A stretch of DNA of 64,000 nt from Achromobacter seleniivolatilans (GTDB taxonomy: Bacteria; Pseudomonadota; Gammaproteobacteria; Burkholderiales; Burkholderiaceae_B), in contig NZ_CP132976.1 of the NCBI RefSeq assembly GCF_030864005.1, forward strand, positions 3,782,001 to 3,846,000, read 5' to 3'. Numbering within the stretch: position 1 is the stretch's first letter; each line of letters begins with the position of its first letter. Of this stretch, positions 35,381 to 44,180 are shown one piece after another. Both the position numbers and the translations under genes were made by a program. Under the pieces are notes generated by a model, which was not told where the DNA came from, made no database searches, and saw only the letters and a list, made by a program, of their open reading frames with translations.

Positions 35381-35412
35381 GTCAATCGCGCTGGCGCGCC
35401 AGCGCGATTGAC
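35381..35412. repeat. Perfect 32-base palindrome after minE
   Basis: GTCAATCGCGCTGGCG is followed directly by its exact reverse complement. It starts five bases after the minE stop and is not followed by a T-run. It could form a cruciform or an mRNA 3' stem that protects the min transcript, ahead of the true terminator 20 bases on. Confidence 0.75.
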
Positions 35413-35423
35413 TTGCGCTTGAC

Positions 35424-35460
35424 GATAAAAAAACGCCTGGCGATGCCAGGCGTTTGCTTT
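35424..35460. terminator. Bidirectional Rho-independent terminator
   Basis: AAACGCCTGGC (35431-35441) pairs perfectly with GCCAGGCGTTT (35445-35455) around GAT. T-rich sequence follows on the plus strand, and a run of A precedes it on the plus strand, giving T on the minus strand. It serves minCDE and the convergent lipoprotein gene. Confidence 0.88.
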
Positions 35461-35472
35461 TGACGATGCGGC

Positions 35473-35697
35473 TCAGCGTTTGCCGACCTGATCGCCGATC
35501 ACCCCACCGATCGCTGCTCCGCCCACCGTACCCAGAATCCCGCCGTTAGTGATCACGGCGCCAGCGACACCGCCCAACGCGGCGCCACCCACGGTGCTCT
35601 TTTGGCGATGGCTCATGCCGTCCCAGGAAGAGCAGCCGGCCATGGCGGCGGTCATTACAAGTGCAATACAGATTTTGGAAAGCGATGCGATTTTCAT
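35473..35697 (-). CDS. OsmB-like glycine-zipper lipoprotein
   Basis: This 74-residue protein has a lipoprotein signal (MKIASLSKICIALVMTAAMAGC) with the lipidated Cys at residue 22. It continues with two glycine-zipper helices (VGGAALGGVAGAVI and GTVGGAAIGGVIGDQVG). The size and plan match OsmB of E. coli, an osmotically induced outer-membrane lipoprotein of unclear role. The ATG at 35697 is chosen because it begins the signal peptide and has AGGAG eight bases upstream. The bidirectional terminator lies 13 bases downstream. Confidence 0.88.
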   Translation of the reverse strand: MKIASLSKICIALVMTAAMAGCSSWDGMSHRQKSTVGGAALGGVAGAVITNGGILGTVGGAAIGGVIGDQVGKR

Positions 35698-35887
35698 GGT
35701 GAGACTCCTATTCTTGTACCCGGGGCCGCACCAATGGACTTGATGCGAGCGAGCGGTCCCCATATGGGTTTAGAGCTTTCAGGATCTCAAAATATTCATG
35801 CTGGGGGTGTTAGGTTTACCCAGGAATTGTGTCAAACGGAGAGTGAATCTTTTCATCTCCCCGGGACAATGTTGCAGGCGGCCGCCG

Positions 35888-36421
35888 CTATTTGACCAGA
35901 CGTAACACGTCGCGGAATCGCTGGTGCTCGCAAGTCTCCATCCATTCAAATATTGCCATCTCGGACGTCACGATCTCTGCACCATGCGCACGCGCGCGAC
36001 GCAATGCCGCGTGATGATCAGACGGTTTGCGTGAACCTGCCGCATCCGACACCAGCACCGCGTTGTAGCCCATGTCCGCCAGGCCAATAACGGTTTGCAG
36101 CACGCAGATGTGGGCCTCGCAGCCCGCCACCAGAATGGTTTTGCGCGCGGCCGGCAGCCACGCTTCAAAACCGGGTTCGCGAGCGGACGAGAAATGCATC
36201 TTCTGGAACGTGGACTGCACGATCTCGCGCAGCGGCTCCACGGTAACGCCAAGCATCTTGCTGTGATGTTCGGTGGCGATGACGGGCACATCCAGCAGGC
36301 GGGCCGCCTGCGCGAGTTTGTGGGCGGTATTCAACACGGCTTCGCCATCGTGAATGACGGGCATCAACCTGCCCTGCATATCGACGATGAGAAAGGTGGA
36401 ATCGGAGGCGTGCAGCAGCAT
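35888..36421 (-). CDS. Isochorismatase-family cysteine hydrolase (YcaC-like)
   Basis: This 177-residue cytoplasmic enzyme of the isochorismatase-like fold carries the triad expected of the YcaC type: Asp in FLIVDMQGRL, a central Lys in the middle region, and Cys in VAGCEAHICVLQT. The cis-peptide segment is seen as VAGCEAH. Substrates in this family range from isochorismate to nicotinamide and other amides; none can be assigned here. The ATG at 36421 has GGAG eight bases upstream and gives the normal N-terminus. The in-frame stretch upstream belongs to the decayed vapC region and is not part of this gene. Confidence 0.88.
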   Translation of the reverse strand: MLLHASDSTFLIVDMQGRLMPVIHDGEAVLNTAHKLAQAARLLDVPVIATEHHSKMLGVTVEPLREIVQSTFQKMHFSSAREPGFEAWLPAARKTILVAGCEAHICVLQTVIGLADMGYNAVLVSDAAGSRKPSDHHAALRRARAHGAEIVTSEMAIFEWMETCEHQRFRDVLRLVK

Positions 36422-36509
36422 GAGGAAATCTCCGGCAATCCTGCGGATGGAAATAGTCGAGAGCGAGGGGCGCAAACCCTTCGCTGCAAACTTAATGATA
36501 TAGCGGCGG

Positions 36510-36614
36510 CTCAACGTAAATGCAGCGCCTCGTCATGGCGAACCCTGGCTATTTGCGGCAGCTGCTTCAGCGTACCCGGTGATCAATCCAGATCGACGTA
36601 TCAACCAGGATCAT
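36510..36614 (-). pseudogene. Decayed VapC-type toxin remnant
   Basis: An ATG at 36614, overlapping the antitoxin stop by 14 bases, opens the typical PIN-domain start MILVDTSIWIDH. The frame then ends after 15 codons. In the next frame, with most of the central domain missing, LKQLPQIARVRHDEALHLR follows, which resembles the middle of VapC proteins (LPQ..VA.HDE.L). It stops at 36510. The second and third acidic PIN residues are absent, so no active toxin can be made. What remains looks like an internal deletion plus a frame change and 3' loss. Confidence 0.7.
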
Positions 36615-36810
36615 TGGCGGTCTCCGTTTGCCGCCTGGGAGTCAGCGTCAATGGAAACGAACTGCCGCCCTGCTTCGCCAGCCGCTTGGCGGCCTCTTTT
36701 CGCACCAGAGTGATCAGCGCTTGCTGCACCAGTGTCGATACCTCTTGGATACCGGTGTAGGCGCGCGCCTTTTCAAGCAAGTCATCGTCCAGCGTCACAG
36801 TCGTCCGCAT
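36601..36810 (-). CDS. VapB-type antitoxin (ribbon-helix-helix), toxin partner lost
   Basis: This 69-residue protein starts MRTTVTLDDDLLEKARAYTG, the ribbon-helix-helix DNA-binding part of DUF2191-type VapB antitoxins. It continues with VSTLVQQALITLVRKEAAKRLAKQGG and a short Pro/Thr tail that would normally wrap the toxin. The intact antitoxin frame next to a broken toxin suggests it survives because it is harmless or because it still counters a related toxin elsewhere. No second copy is in the window. Confidence 0.85.
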   Translation of the reverse strand: MRTTVTLDDDLLEKARAYTGIQEVSTLVQQALITLVRKEAAKRLAKQGGSSFPLTLTPRRQTETANDPG

Positions 36811-36878
36811 GTTTGCCTCGCAACAGAAGATGAATCAAAAAACACCTCTTTTCATACATCTGCTGATTCTCACAGCCC

Positions 36879-36909
36879 AAAAAAAATCCCGGCGCATTGG
36901 CCGGGATTT
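36879..36909 (-). terminator. Rho-independent terminator after ettA
   Basis: On the minus strand AAATCCCGGC and GCCGGGATTT form a perfect 10-bp stem with a six-base loop, running into eight T residues. It starts 25 bases after the ettA stop. Confidence 0.93.
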
Positions 36910-36933
36910 CTCAGACTCTTTACTGGCTGACGC

Positions 36934-38607
36934 TTACTTCAACGCCTTGTAGCGCAGGCGCTTGGGCTTGGCGCCCTCTTCGCCCAGACGGCGCTTCTTG
37001 TCGGCTTCGTACTCTTGGTAGTTGCCGTCAAAGAACACCGCTTGCGAATCGCCTTCAAAGGCCAGGATGTGCGTAGCGATACGGTCCAGGAACCAGCGAT
37101 CGTGGCTGATGACCATGACGCTGCCGGGGAACTCCAGCAACGCATCTTCCAGCGCGCGCAGCGTTTCCACGTCCAAGTCGTTTGACGGTTCATCCAGCAG
37201 CAACACGTTGCCGCCGGCGATCAGCGTCTTGGCCATGTGCAGGCGGCCACGTTCACCGCCCGACAACTGACCCACGACCTTGTTCTGATCGCCGCCCTTG
37301 AAGTTGAAGCGGCCCAGATAGGCGCGCGACGACATTTCAAACTTGCCAACGGTCAGGATGTCGGCGCCGTCTGCCACCGCATCAAACACCGTCTTCTTGT
37401 CTTCCAGCGCATCGCGCGACTGGTCCACATATGCCAGCTTGACGGTCTGGCCAATGATGACCTCGCCCGAATCCGGCTGCTCGCGGCCCGCAATCATGCG
37501 GAACAGCGTCGACTTACCGGCGCCGTTAGGGCCGATGATGCCAACGATGGCGCCCGGCGGCACCTTGAAGGACAGGTTGTCGATCAGCAGGCGATCGCCA
37601 TAGGCCTTGCTGACGTTATTGAATTCAATGGCTTCGTTGCCCAGGCGCTCGCCCACAGGAATGAAGATTTCCTGGGTTTCGTTGCGCTTCTGGTATTCGT
37701 AGGACGACAGTTCTTCGAAGCGGGCCAGACGCGCCTTGGCCTTGGCCTGACGGCCCTTCGGGTTCTGACGCACCCACTCCAGTTCCTTCTTGATGGTCTT
37801 CTGGCGGGCAGATTCCGAGGACTCTTCCTGCTTCAGGCGGTCTTCTTTTTGTTCCAGCCACGAGCTGTAGTTGCCCTTCCAGGGAATGCCATAACCACGG
37901 TCCAGTTCCAGAATCCACTCGGCCGCGTTGTCCAGGAAGTAACGATCGTGGGTGACGGCAACCACGGTGCCGGGGAACTTGTGCAGGAACTGTTCCAGCC
38001 ATTCCACGCTTTCGGCGTCCAAGTGGTTGGTCGGTTCGTCCAGCAGCAGCATGTCGGGCTTGGACAGCAACAGGCGGCACAATGCCACGCGGCGCTTTTC
38101 ACCACCGGACAGGTTGCCGACGGTGGCCTCCCAAGGCGGCAGGCGCAGCGCATCGGCGGCGATTTCCATCTGGTGTTCGATATCGTCCGAACCGCTGGAA
38201 GCGGCGGCGGAGATGATCGCTTCCAGTTCGGCTTGTTCGGCAGCCAGCGCGTCAAAGTCGGCGTCCGGCTCGGCGTAGGCCGCATAGACCTCGTCCAGGC
38301 GCTTCTTGGCGGTGACGACGGCGCCCAGGCCCTCTTCAACCGACTGGCGCACCGTGTGCTCGGGGTTCAGCTGCGGTTCCTGCGGCAGGTAACCGATGTT
38401 CAGCCCCGGCATGGGGATGGCTTCGCCTTCGATCTCTTTGTCGACGCCAGCCATGATTTTCAGCAGCGTGGACTTGCCCGAGCCGTTCAGGCCCAGCACG
38501 CCGATCTTGGCGCCAGGAAAAAACGAAAGCGAGATGTCACGCAGGATCTGCCGCTTGGGCGGCACGATCTTGCCGACGCGGTTCATGGTGTAGACGTATT
38601 GGGCCAT
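36934..38607 (-). CDS. ettA: Energy-dependent translational throttle protein EttA
   Basis: This 557-residue ABC-F protein has two ATP-binding domains and no membrane part. Walker A motifs are GLNGSGKST and GPNGAGKST, the signatures are NLSGGEKRR and QLSGGERGR, and DEPTNHLD and DEPSNDLD are the Walker B regions. The start [22 protein letters not shown] and the arm insert identify EttA among ABC-F subtypes. It binds the ribosomal E site and gates the first elongation step according to the ATP/ADP ratio. The linker between the domains is typical ([20 protein letters not shown]). It has its own strong terminator. Confidence 0.96.
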   Translation of the reverse strand: MAQYVYTMNRVGKIVPPKRQILRDISLSFFPGAKIGVLGLNGSGKSTLLKIMAGVDKEIEGEAIPMPGLNIGYLPQEPQLNPEHTVRQSVEEGLGAVVTAKKRLDEVYAAYAEPDADFDALAAEQAELEAIISAAASSGSDDIEHQMEIAADALRLPPWEATVGNLSGGEKRRVALCRLLLSKPDMLLLDEPTNHLDAESVEWLEQFLHKFPGTVVAVTHDRYFLDNAAEWILELDRGYGIPWKGNYSSWLEQKEDRLKQEESSESARQKTIKKELEWVRQNPKGRQAKAKARLARFEELSSYEYQKRNETQEIFIPVGERLGNEAIEFNNVSKAYGDRLLIDNLSFKVPPGAIVGIIGPNGAGKSTLFRMIAGREQPDSGEVIIGQTVKLAYVDQSRDALEDKKTVFDAVADGADILTVGKFEMSSRAYLGRFNFKGGDQNKVVGQLSGGERGRLHMAKTLIAGGNVLLLDEPSNDLDVETLRALEDALLEFPGSVMVISHDRWFLDRIATHILAFEGDSQAVFFDGNYQEYEADKKRRLGEEGAKPKRLRYKALK

Positions 38608-38723
38608 GGGCTCACAGGGTAAGAAAGCTGATAAACCATTGATTGTAGGCCGGAACTCTGACAGGCGCGCGGCAAAGGCGGTTGCCCGCCGTCCCGATGG
38701 ATCTGACAGCCGTCTTGGCGCCC

Positions 38724-39644
38724 TTATCCAGCAGTTTTAGCGCGGCCGAAACGCGGGGTGCGCATCTGCGCCAGCATCACGCCGGCCAACGCCAGCGCGC
38801 CGCCCACGATGTGGAAAACATGGGGCTTTTCGTCCAGGAACACCGACGCAATCGCCACCGTGCCCACGGGCATCAGATTCAGGAAAATGCTCGCGCGGTT
38901 GGGTCCCAGGTGTTTTACCCCCTGCATCCAGAGAAAGGGCGCAAACAGGGACGGAAACACGGCGGCATACAGGACGAGCGGCACATTCTCTGCGTTCAAC
39001 GGCGACGGCGCCGCCATCAGAAAGGCCGGCAGCTGGAAAAGCACGCCAAAGCCCACTTGCACATAAAGCGACTGCCACGGCCCCACCGGCAGCCCCCAGC
39101 GGCGCAGCAGCACGCCATATAGCGCGTAAGCCAGCGCGGCCAGGCCCATCAGCAGGTCGCCGGGATTCGCTCCCACCGACAGCAGGCGCGACGGGTCGCC
39201 TTCACCGATCAACAATGCCAGACCCGCCAGCGACAACAGGCCGCCCAGCATCGCCATCAGCGTGGGCCGCTGGCGCAGGACGACCGTGCCCACTGCGATG
39301 GTCAACAGCGGAATCATGGCCGTGATGATGCCCATATTGGTCGCTGTGGTGGTGGATGCCGCCACGTAGGCCAGCCCCTGATACAGCGCCATGCCCAGAC
39401 CGCCCAACACCGCGAACTTCGGCAAATAAGGCACGATCAGGCGGCGCTGCGCCCACACGCCCGGCAGCGCGAACGGCGTGAGCAGCGCGCCAGCCAGCGC
39501 CCAGCGGTAAAAGCCGATGACTGCGGGCGAGATCACGCCTGCGGCCATTTTGGTCACGATCATGTTGACCGACCAGATCAGCGCAGCCAGCAGCGGAAAC
39601 AGCAGATAGCGGGCAGGAGAATGCGGAGTGTCAGCGCGCGTCAT
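38724..39644 (-). CDS. EamA/DMT-family transporter
   Basis: This 306-residue protein has ten predicted membrane helices in two homologous EamA halves (residues 15-145 and 155-290). The first half begins [19 protein letters not shown]. Each half ends with a G-rich helix ([20 protein letters not shown] and [17 protein letters not shown]). Members export small metabolites such as amino acids or nucleotides; the substrate here is unknown. It is divergent from the AraC-type regulator across 96 bases containing an 8-bp inverted repeat. That layout is common for a regulator controlling a neighbouring exporter. Confidence 0.88.
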   Translation of the reverse strand: MTRADTPHSPARYLLFPLLAALIWSVNMIVTKMAAGVISPAVIGFYRWALAGALLTPFALPGVWAQRRLIVPYLPKFAVLGGLGMALYQGLAYVAASTTTATNMGIITAMIPLLTIAVGTVVLRQRPTLMAMLGGLLSLAGLALLIGEGDPSRLLSVGANPGDLLMGLAALAYALYGVLLRRWGLPVGPWQSLYVQVGFGVLFQLPAFLMAAPSPLNAENVPLVLYAAVFPSLFAPFLWMQGVKHLGPNRASIFLNLMPVGTVAIASVFLDEKPHVFHIVGGALALAGVMLAQMRTPRFGRAKTAG

Positions 39645-39684
39645 GAGCGAAAGTGCCAGAAAGAATCAGGCGGCAAGTGTAGGT

Positions 39685-39722
39685 TGTGTCTGACACGCTG
39701 TATATAATGAAAAACAGACACA
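39685..39722 (+). promoter_or_regulatory. Promoter and inverted repeat between EamA and AraC genes
   Basis: TGTGTCTG (39685-39692) and its exact reverse complement CAGACACA (39715-39722) flank a TATAAT -10 box at 39703-39708, 33 bases before the araC-type start. The symmetric half-sites around the -10 box suggest a repressor or autoregulator site. The -35 region is weak, fitting a controlled promoter. Confidence 0.6.
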
Positions 39723-39740
39723 TTCGCACGGACTTCCGAC

Positions 39741-40532
39741 ATGGAATTTGCCGACTCGGCGCCGATCCTGGCCGGCCACCTGCCCTACCCGCTAGCCTGC
39801 CGCATCCTGCACTTCACGCCTAAATCGGTCATGGACCGGCACAGCTCGCCATGGGCAGAGCTGAATTTTGCGTTGTCCGGCATGATGGAAATTGGTATCG
39901 GCGGCGTGACCTATTTGTCGCCGCCGCAGTACGCCATCTGGATACCGCCGCATGTCGAGCACTGCTGCCAGAACGAGGGCGATGTGCACTATGCCTGCAT
40001 CGGCGTGCCTGCGGCGGCCTGCGACGGCATGCCGGATAAGCCTTGCACGCTGGAGATCAGCCCAGTCATGCGTACGATTCTGGCCGACTTCGAACGGCGC
40101 GGCATCCGCTATCCGGCTACCCCGGAAGACCGGCGCATGGCCCAAGTCGTCATCGACCAGATCCGCCAGGCGCGCGCCTACGCAAGCTATCTGCCATCAA
40201 CCTCCGACACGGTGCTGGCTCCCGTTCTATCGGCGCTGCAACGCAACCCCGGCGACAAACGGGGCGCCACGCACTGGGCCGCTACGGCCGGCATTACCGA
40301 GCGCACCTTGCTGCGCTACTGCCAGCAGCACCTGGGCATGTCGTTCAACGAATGGCGTCAACGCCTGCGTGTCGTCTCGGCGCTAGGCCTGCTGGATGCT
40401 GGCCATTCCGTGCAAACCGTGGCTCGCGACCTGGGCTACAGCACGCCATCCGCTTTCATTGCCATGTTCCAGCGCCTGACCGGCGAATCGCCTGACAGCG
40501 CGCGCAAACGCGGCATGCAGCCGGTGTCTTGA
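39741..40532 (+). CDS. AraC-family transcriptional regulator
   Basis: This 263-residue protein has an N-terminal cupin-like sensor domain (the segment WAELNFALSGMMEIGIGG, then PPQYAIWIPPHVEH with cupin histidines). It has a C-terminal double helix-turn-helix of the AraC type (GITERTLLRYCQQHLGMSFNEWRQRLRV and VARDLGYSTPSAFIAMFQRLTGESPDSAR). Cupin-type members usually sense small aromatic or antibiotic compounds and often control a neighbouring exporter, here the divergent EamA gene. That link is inferred from layout. Confidence 0.92.
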   Translation: MEFADSAPILAGHLPYPLACRILHFTPKSVMDRHSSPWAELNFALSGMMEIGIGGVTYLSPPQYAIWIPPHVEHCCQNEGDVHYACIGVPAAACDGMPDKPCTLEISPVMRTILADFERRGIRYPATPEDRRMAQVVIDQIRQARAYASYLPSTSDTVLAPVLSALQRNPGDKRGATHWAATAGITERTLLRYCQQHLGMSFNEWRQRLRVVSALGLLDAGHSVQTVARDLGYSTPSAFIAMFQRLTGESPDSARKRGMQPVS

Positions 40533-40651
40533 TCCTCTGGTAATCGCGTCATCCAAGCGTCCGATGCGTTGCAACGCCGATCGGGCGACAATAGCGTCTG
40601 ACTTTATGTATTTGCCGTGCCGTCGCGGCTTTATCGCGCCCTGGAACCCTC

Positions 40652-41167
40652 ATGTCCGCCTCTGCTACACCCCCCGCCTCCGTGACCCACTTCAGCGCTT
40701 CCGAGCTGGACATGCTGGCCAAGACCGCCGACGCGCTTAGCGCCTATCTGGGCAAGCCCGTACTGGCCGAAGTGATTTTGGGCGACGAAGGGACCGAATG
40801 GGTCACCTACGGCGTCCCCATCGACGAAAACGCCACGGCCGACGAAGAACAAACTCACGTCCAGCTCGGCGGCCCCGGCGCCCGCATCCTGGGCAACCGC
40901 GGCGGTTTGCCTCACGCCGACGACGACACCTATGACTGCCTTTATCTTTGGGCCGTTCAAATCTCGCTGAACGAAGGTGAACGCTTCATCAAGCTAGACC
41001 ACGACGGAGAAGAATCCGCCTGGTCCGACAGCTTGGAAGACGTCCTGCCCTTCGCCCTGACTGAAGAACCGCAAGCGGACCCGCGCGAAGAAGAGGCGGA
41101 AGACGAAGAAGAAGATGACGAAGACGACGACACGCCTTACGACTCGGTGGACGAGCCGCGTCATTGA
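40652..41167 (+). CDS. Unrecognised protein with acidic tail
   Basis: This 171-residue protein has a globular part (residues 10-125) with alternating strands and helices (SELDMLAKTADALSAYLGKPVLAEVIL, WVTYGVPIDE, DDTYDCLYLWAVQISLNEGERFIKL). It ends in a tail of about 40 residues made mostly of Glu and Asp (EEEAEDEEEDDEDDD). I do not recognise the family. Nothing suggests export or membrane insertion. It stands alone between the AraC regulator and the convergent ABC importer operon. The acidic tail suggests interaction with a basic partner or nucleic-acid mimicry, which is only a thought. Confidence 0.75.
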   Translation: MSASATPPASVTHFSASELDMLAKTADALSAYLGKPVLAEVILGDEGTEWVTYGVPIDENATADEEQTHVQLGGPGARILGNRGGLPHADDDTYDCLYLWAVQISLNEGERFIKLDHDGEESAWSDSLEDVLPFALTEEPQADPREEEAEDEEEDDEDDDTPYDSVDEPRH

Positions 41168-41201
41168 TGCAGGACGTACGATGGGTGCAGCGCGCAACCC
41201 A

Positions 41202-42197
41202 TCAAACCGAGATTCGCCCCTCCTGCACGGCATGGCATGCCACCACCGACACTCCCGCCAGCATCGCCACTGGCGCCTCAGCCCGGCAACGATCATCCGC
41301 ATGCGGGCAGCGCGGGTGAAACGTACATCCTGACGGCGGATTCAGGGGGTTGGGCACTTCTCCCGCCACGGCTGTGCGCGGCTTGCCTGCCCCGTTGATA
41401 TCCGGAATGGCCTCCAACAGCATCCGCGTATACGGATGCCGCGGCCGCGCAAACAACTCGTCTCGCGGCGCCACTTCCACCATGCGCCCCAGGTACATCA
41501 CCCCCACCCGATCGGCCACGTGATGCACGACTGCCAGGTTGTGGGAGATGAACAGATACGTCAGCCCCAGCTCGCGTTGCAGATCCTTCATCAGATTCAG
41601 CACCTGCGCCTGCACCGATACATCCAGCGCCGACGTCGGTTCATCGCAAACCAGGAATTCCGGATTCACCGCCAATGCCCGCGCAATCGAAATACGCTGG
41701 CGCTGACCGCCGGAAAACTGATGGGGATAACGGCCCTGGTCCGCCGGGTCCAGACCTACCTGTTTAAGAAGTTCGCTGACCCGAGCCACGCGCTCGTCCG
41801 CCGTCATTTTCGTATGCGTCAGCATTGGCTCCGCAATGATGCGGCCCACGCGCCAGCGCGGATTCAAGCTGGCGTAGGGATCTTGAAAAATCATCTGCAA
41901 GCGTTTGCGCAGGGCGCGGCCGCCGGGTTCCGACATGCGCGACAGCGGTTGACCGTCAAAGCGGATATCGCCGCGCGTCAGGCCGTACAAACCCACCAGC
42001 ATCCGCGCCACCGTGGATTTTCCACAGCCCGACTCGCCCACCAGTGCAAGGGTTTCGCCCCGTGCAATCTCAAACGACACGCCGTCCACTGCCCGCAGCA
42101 TCACCTTCGGCTTGCCGGCCAGCTTGCGTTCCAACCACGGCGGCGACACGTCAAACCAGCGCGCCGCGTCCTTCACTTCAACTAAGGGCGTGCTCAT
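41202..42197 (-). CDS. Dipeptide-type ABC importer, ATP-binding subunit (DppF/OppF-like)
   Basis: This 331-residue ATPase shows Walker [10 protein letters not shown], the Q-loop in [11 protein letters not shown], signature [16 protein letters not shown], Walker B in [12 protein letters not shown], and the oligopeptide-type C-terminal extension with an iron-sulfur-like Cys pattern ([15 protein letters not shown]). It forms a heterodimer with the neighbouring DppD-like ATPase at the inner-membrane permeases. Its start overlaps the DppD stop by four bases. It is the last gene of a five-gene operon ordered SBP-B-C-D-F. Substrates of this group include peptides, nickel and glutathione; the sequence does not decide. 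Confidence 0.93.
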   Translation of the reverse strand: MSTPLVEVKDAARWFDVSPPWLERKLAGKPKVMLRAVDGVSFEIARGETLALVGESGCGKSTVARMLVGLYGLTRGDIRFDGQPLSRMSEPGGRALRKRLQMIFQDPYASLNPRWRVGRIIAEPMLTHTKMTADERVARVSELLKQVGLDPADQGRYPHQFSGGQRQRISIARALAVNPEFLVCDEPTSALDVSVQAQVLNLMKDLQRELGLTYLFISHNLAVVHHVADRVGVMYLGRMVEVAPRDELFARPRHPYTRMLLEAIPDINGAGKPRTAVAGEVPNPLNPPSGCTFHPRCPHADDRCRAEAPVAMLAGVSVVACHAVQEGRISV

Positions 42198-43258
42198 ACG
42201 GCCTCCTCTGATCTTTTGCCGCCGGGCAGTCCCGAACCGAACGCTTCCCCTTGAGGCGAAGTTGACCCGCCTGCCGGGAGTGGCATGGGAGAATTTCCGT
42301 TGTCATGCAGCCAACAGGCCGCGCGGGACGTGCCCGCGGACAACAGCTCAGGGCGCTCCGTCGCGCAACGCGGCAGGCGCTGGGCGCAGCGCGGATTGAA
42401 GGCACAGCCCGGTGGAATGGCATTGAGCCGCGGCATGCTGCCGTCGATCTGCACCAGCCGTTCCGTATGGCCATCCAGCGATGGAATCGAACCCATCAAC
42501 CCCGACGTATACGGATGACGCGGCTTGTGAATCACATCCGCCACCGGACCGATCTCGGCGACCCGGCCCGCATACATCACGGCCACACGATCGGCAGTTT
42601 CAGCAATCACGCCCATATCGTGCGTGATCAGCATCACCGCAGTGCCGTGTTCGCGGCACAGGCGCTTGAGCAATTCGATGATCTGCGCCTGGATGGAAAC
42701 ATCCAGCGCAGTCGTCGGCTCATCCGCCACGACCAGCTTGGGTTCGGCAGCCAGAGCCAGTGCGATCACCACGCGTTGCCGCATGCCGCCCGAGAACTGG
42801 TGCGGATAGTGGTCGATGCGCTCGCGCGCCGCTGGAATACCGGTGGACGCCAGCAACTCCACGGCGCGGTTGCGCGCCTGCGACCACGTCATGTCCAGGT
42901 GCGTCACGATGGTTTCCGCCAACTGCCGGCCCACCGTGTACAAGGGGTTCAAGGATGTCAGCGGGTCCTGGAACACCGCGCCGATCTCGCGGCCGCGCAC
43001 GCGGCGCATCTGCTCGTCGGGCAGATTGTCGATGCGGCGGCCAGCCAGCAGGATCTCGCCCGCAGCGATGCGCCCGGGCGGCTCCAGCAAGCCGATGATG
43101 GAAGCGCCGGTCAGCGATTTTCCGGCGCCCGATTCCCCCACAACGCCCAGGACTTCACCAGCCTGAATCGAAAAGGACACATCGTCCAGGGCGCGTAGCG
43201 TGCCGCGGCGGGTGGGAAACTCCACGCGCAGATTGCGGACTTCTAGAAGTGCGCTCAT
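42194..43258 (-). CDS. Dipeptide-type ABC importer, ATP-binding subunit (DppD/OppD-like)
   Basis: This 354-residue ATPase has Walker [27 protein letters not shown], signature [16 protein letters not shown], Walker [13 protein letters not shown] and the C-terminal Cys motif [14 protein letters not shown]. The C-terminus carries about 30 extra residues after that motif, rich in Ser, Gly and Pro. The gene follows the DppC-like permease with a seven-base gap and overlaps the DppF-like gene by four bases, so the block is one transcript. Confidence 0.93.
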   Translation of the reverse strand: MSALLEVRNLRVEFPTRRGTLRALDDVSFSIQAGEVLGVVGESGAGKSLTGASIIGLLEPPGRIAAGEILLAGRRIDNLPDEQMRRVRGREIGAVFQDPLTSLNPLYTVGRQLAETIVTHLDMTWSQARNRAVELLASTGIPAARERIDHYPHQFSGGMRQRVVIALALAAEPKLVVADEPTTALDVSIQAQIIELLKRLCREHGTAVMLITHDMGVIAETADRVAVMYAGRVAEIGPVADVIHKPRHPYTSGLMGSIPSLDGHTERLVQIDGSMPRLNAIPPGCAFNPRCAQRLPRCATERPELLSAGTSRAACWLHDNGNSPMPLPAGGSTSPQGEAFGSGLPGGKRSEEAV

Positions 43259-43265
43259 GGTTACC

Positions 43266-44180
43266 TCAATTCAGCCGCGGGTTGAGCGCATCGCGCAGCC
43301 AGTCACCCAGAAGGTTGACGGACAGCACCAGCAGCACCAGCGCCGCGCCGGGGAAAATGGTGATCCACCATTCTCCGGAAAACAGGAAGTCATTGCCGAT
43401 GCGGATCAGCGTCCCCAGCGACGGCGCCGTCGGCGGCACCCCCACACCCAGGAACGACAAGGTCGCTTCGGTGATGATGGCGGTAGCCAGGTGCACCGTG
43501 GCCAACACCAGCACCGGCCCCAGCACGTTCGGCAGCACATGGCGGAACATGATGACGGGCGAGGACACGCCGATCACGCGCGCGGCCTGCACGTACTCAC
43601 GGTTCTTTTCCACCAGGGTGGAACCGCGCACTGTGCGAGCGTATTGCGGCCAGCCCGCCAGCGCGATCGCGCCGATCAGAACAGGAAACGCGATCAGCTC
43701 GTGCATTTCCCGCGGCACGGCGGCACGCGCGACCCCATCGATCAAGAGCGCGATCAGGATGGCCGGAAATGACAGTTGCACGTCCGCGACGCGCATGATG
43801 AACGCATCCACCCGCCCCCCTGCGTACCCCGAGATCAAGCCCAGCACGATGCCGATCAACATCGACAGCACGACAGACGCCAGACCAATCAGCAACGACA
43901 CCCGGGTGCCATACAGAATGGCCGAATACAAGTCGCGGCCCTGGCTGTCTGTGCCTAACAGATAGGTCTGCTGGCCATTGGCCTCCCAGGCGGGCGGCAG
44001 CAAGGCATCCAGCAGTTCCACCGTCGTCAGGTCGAACGGATTGTGCGGCGCCACCCAACCGGCCCCGAAGGAGCCGATCAGCAAGGTGGCCAGAAGCAGG
44101 GTCGCCACAATGGCCACCGGCGCACGGCGCCAGGCCCAGGCAATGTCGCTGTCCCACCAGCGTTTCAGTACGGCGCGCAT
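43266..44180 (-). CDS. Dipeptide-type ABC importer, permease (DppC-like)
   Basis: This 304-residue inner-membrane permease has an N-terminal OppC_N helix, then LLGTDSQGRDLYSAILYGTRVSLLIG and the coupling EAA loop REYVQAARVIGVSSPVIMFRHVLPN, with six helices. The ATG at 44180 overlaps the DppB stop by one base; the longer frame upstream is antisense-like sequence inside the preceding gene. It pairs with the DppB-like permease to form the channel. Confidence 0.93.
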   Translation of the reverse strand: MRAVLKRWWDSDIAWAWRRAPVAIVATLLLATLLIGSFGAGWVAPHNPFDLTTVELLDALLPPAWEANGQQTYLLGTDSQGRDLYSAILYGTRVSLLIGLASVVLSMLIGIVLGLISGYAGGRVDAFIMRVADVQLSFPAILIALLIDGVARAAVPREMHELIAFPVLIGAIALAGWPQYARTVRGSTLVEKNREYVQAARVIGVSSPVIMFRHVLPNVLGPVLVLATVHLATAIITEATLSFLGVGVPPTAPSLGTLIRIGNDFLFSGEWWITIFPGAALVLLVLSVNLLGDWLRDALNPRLN

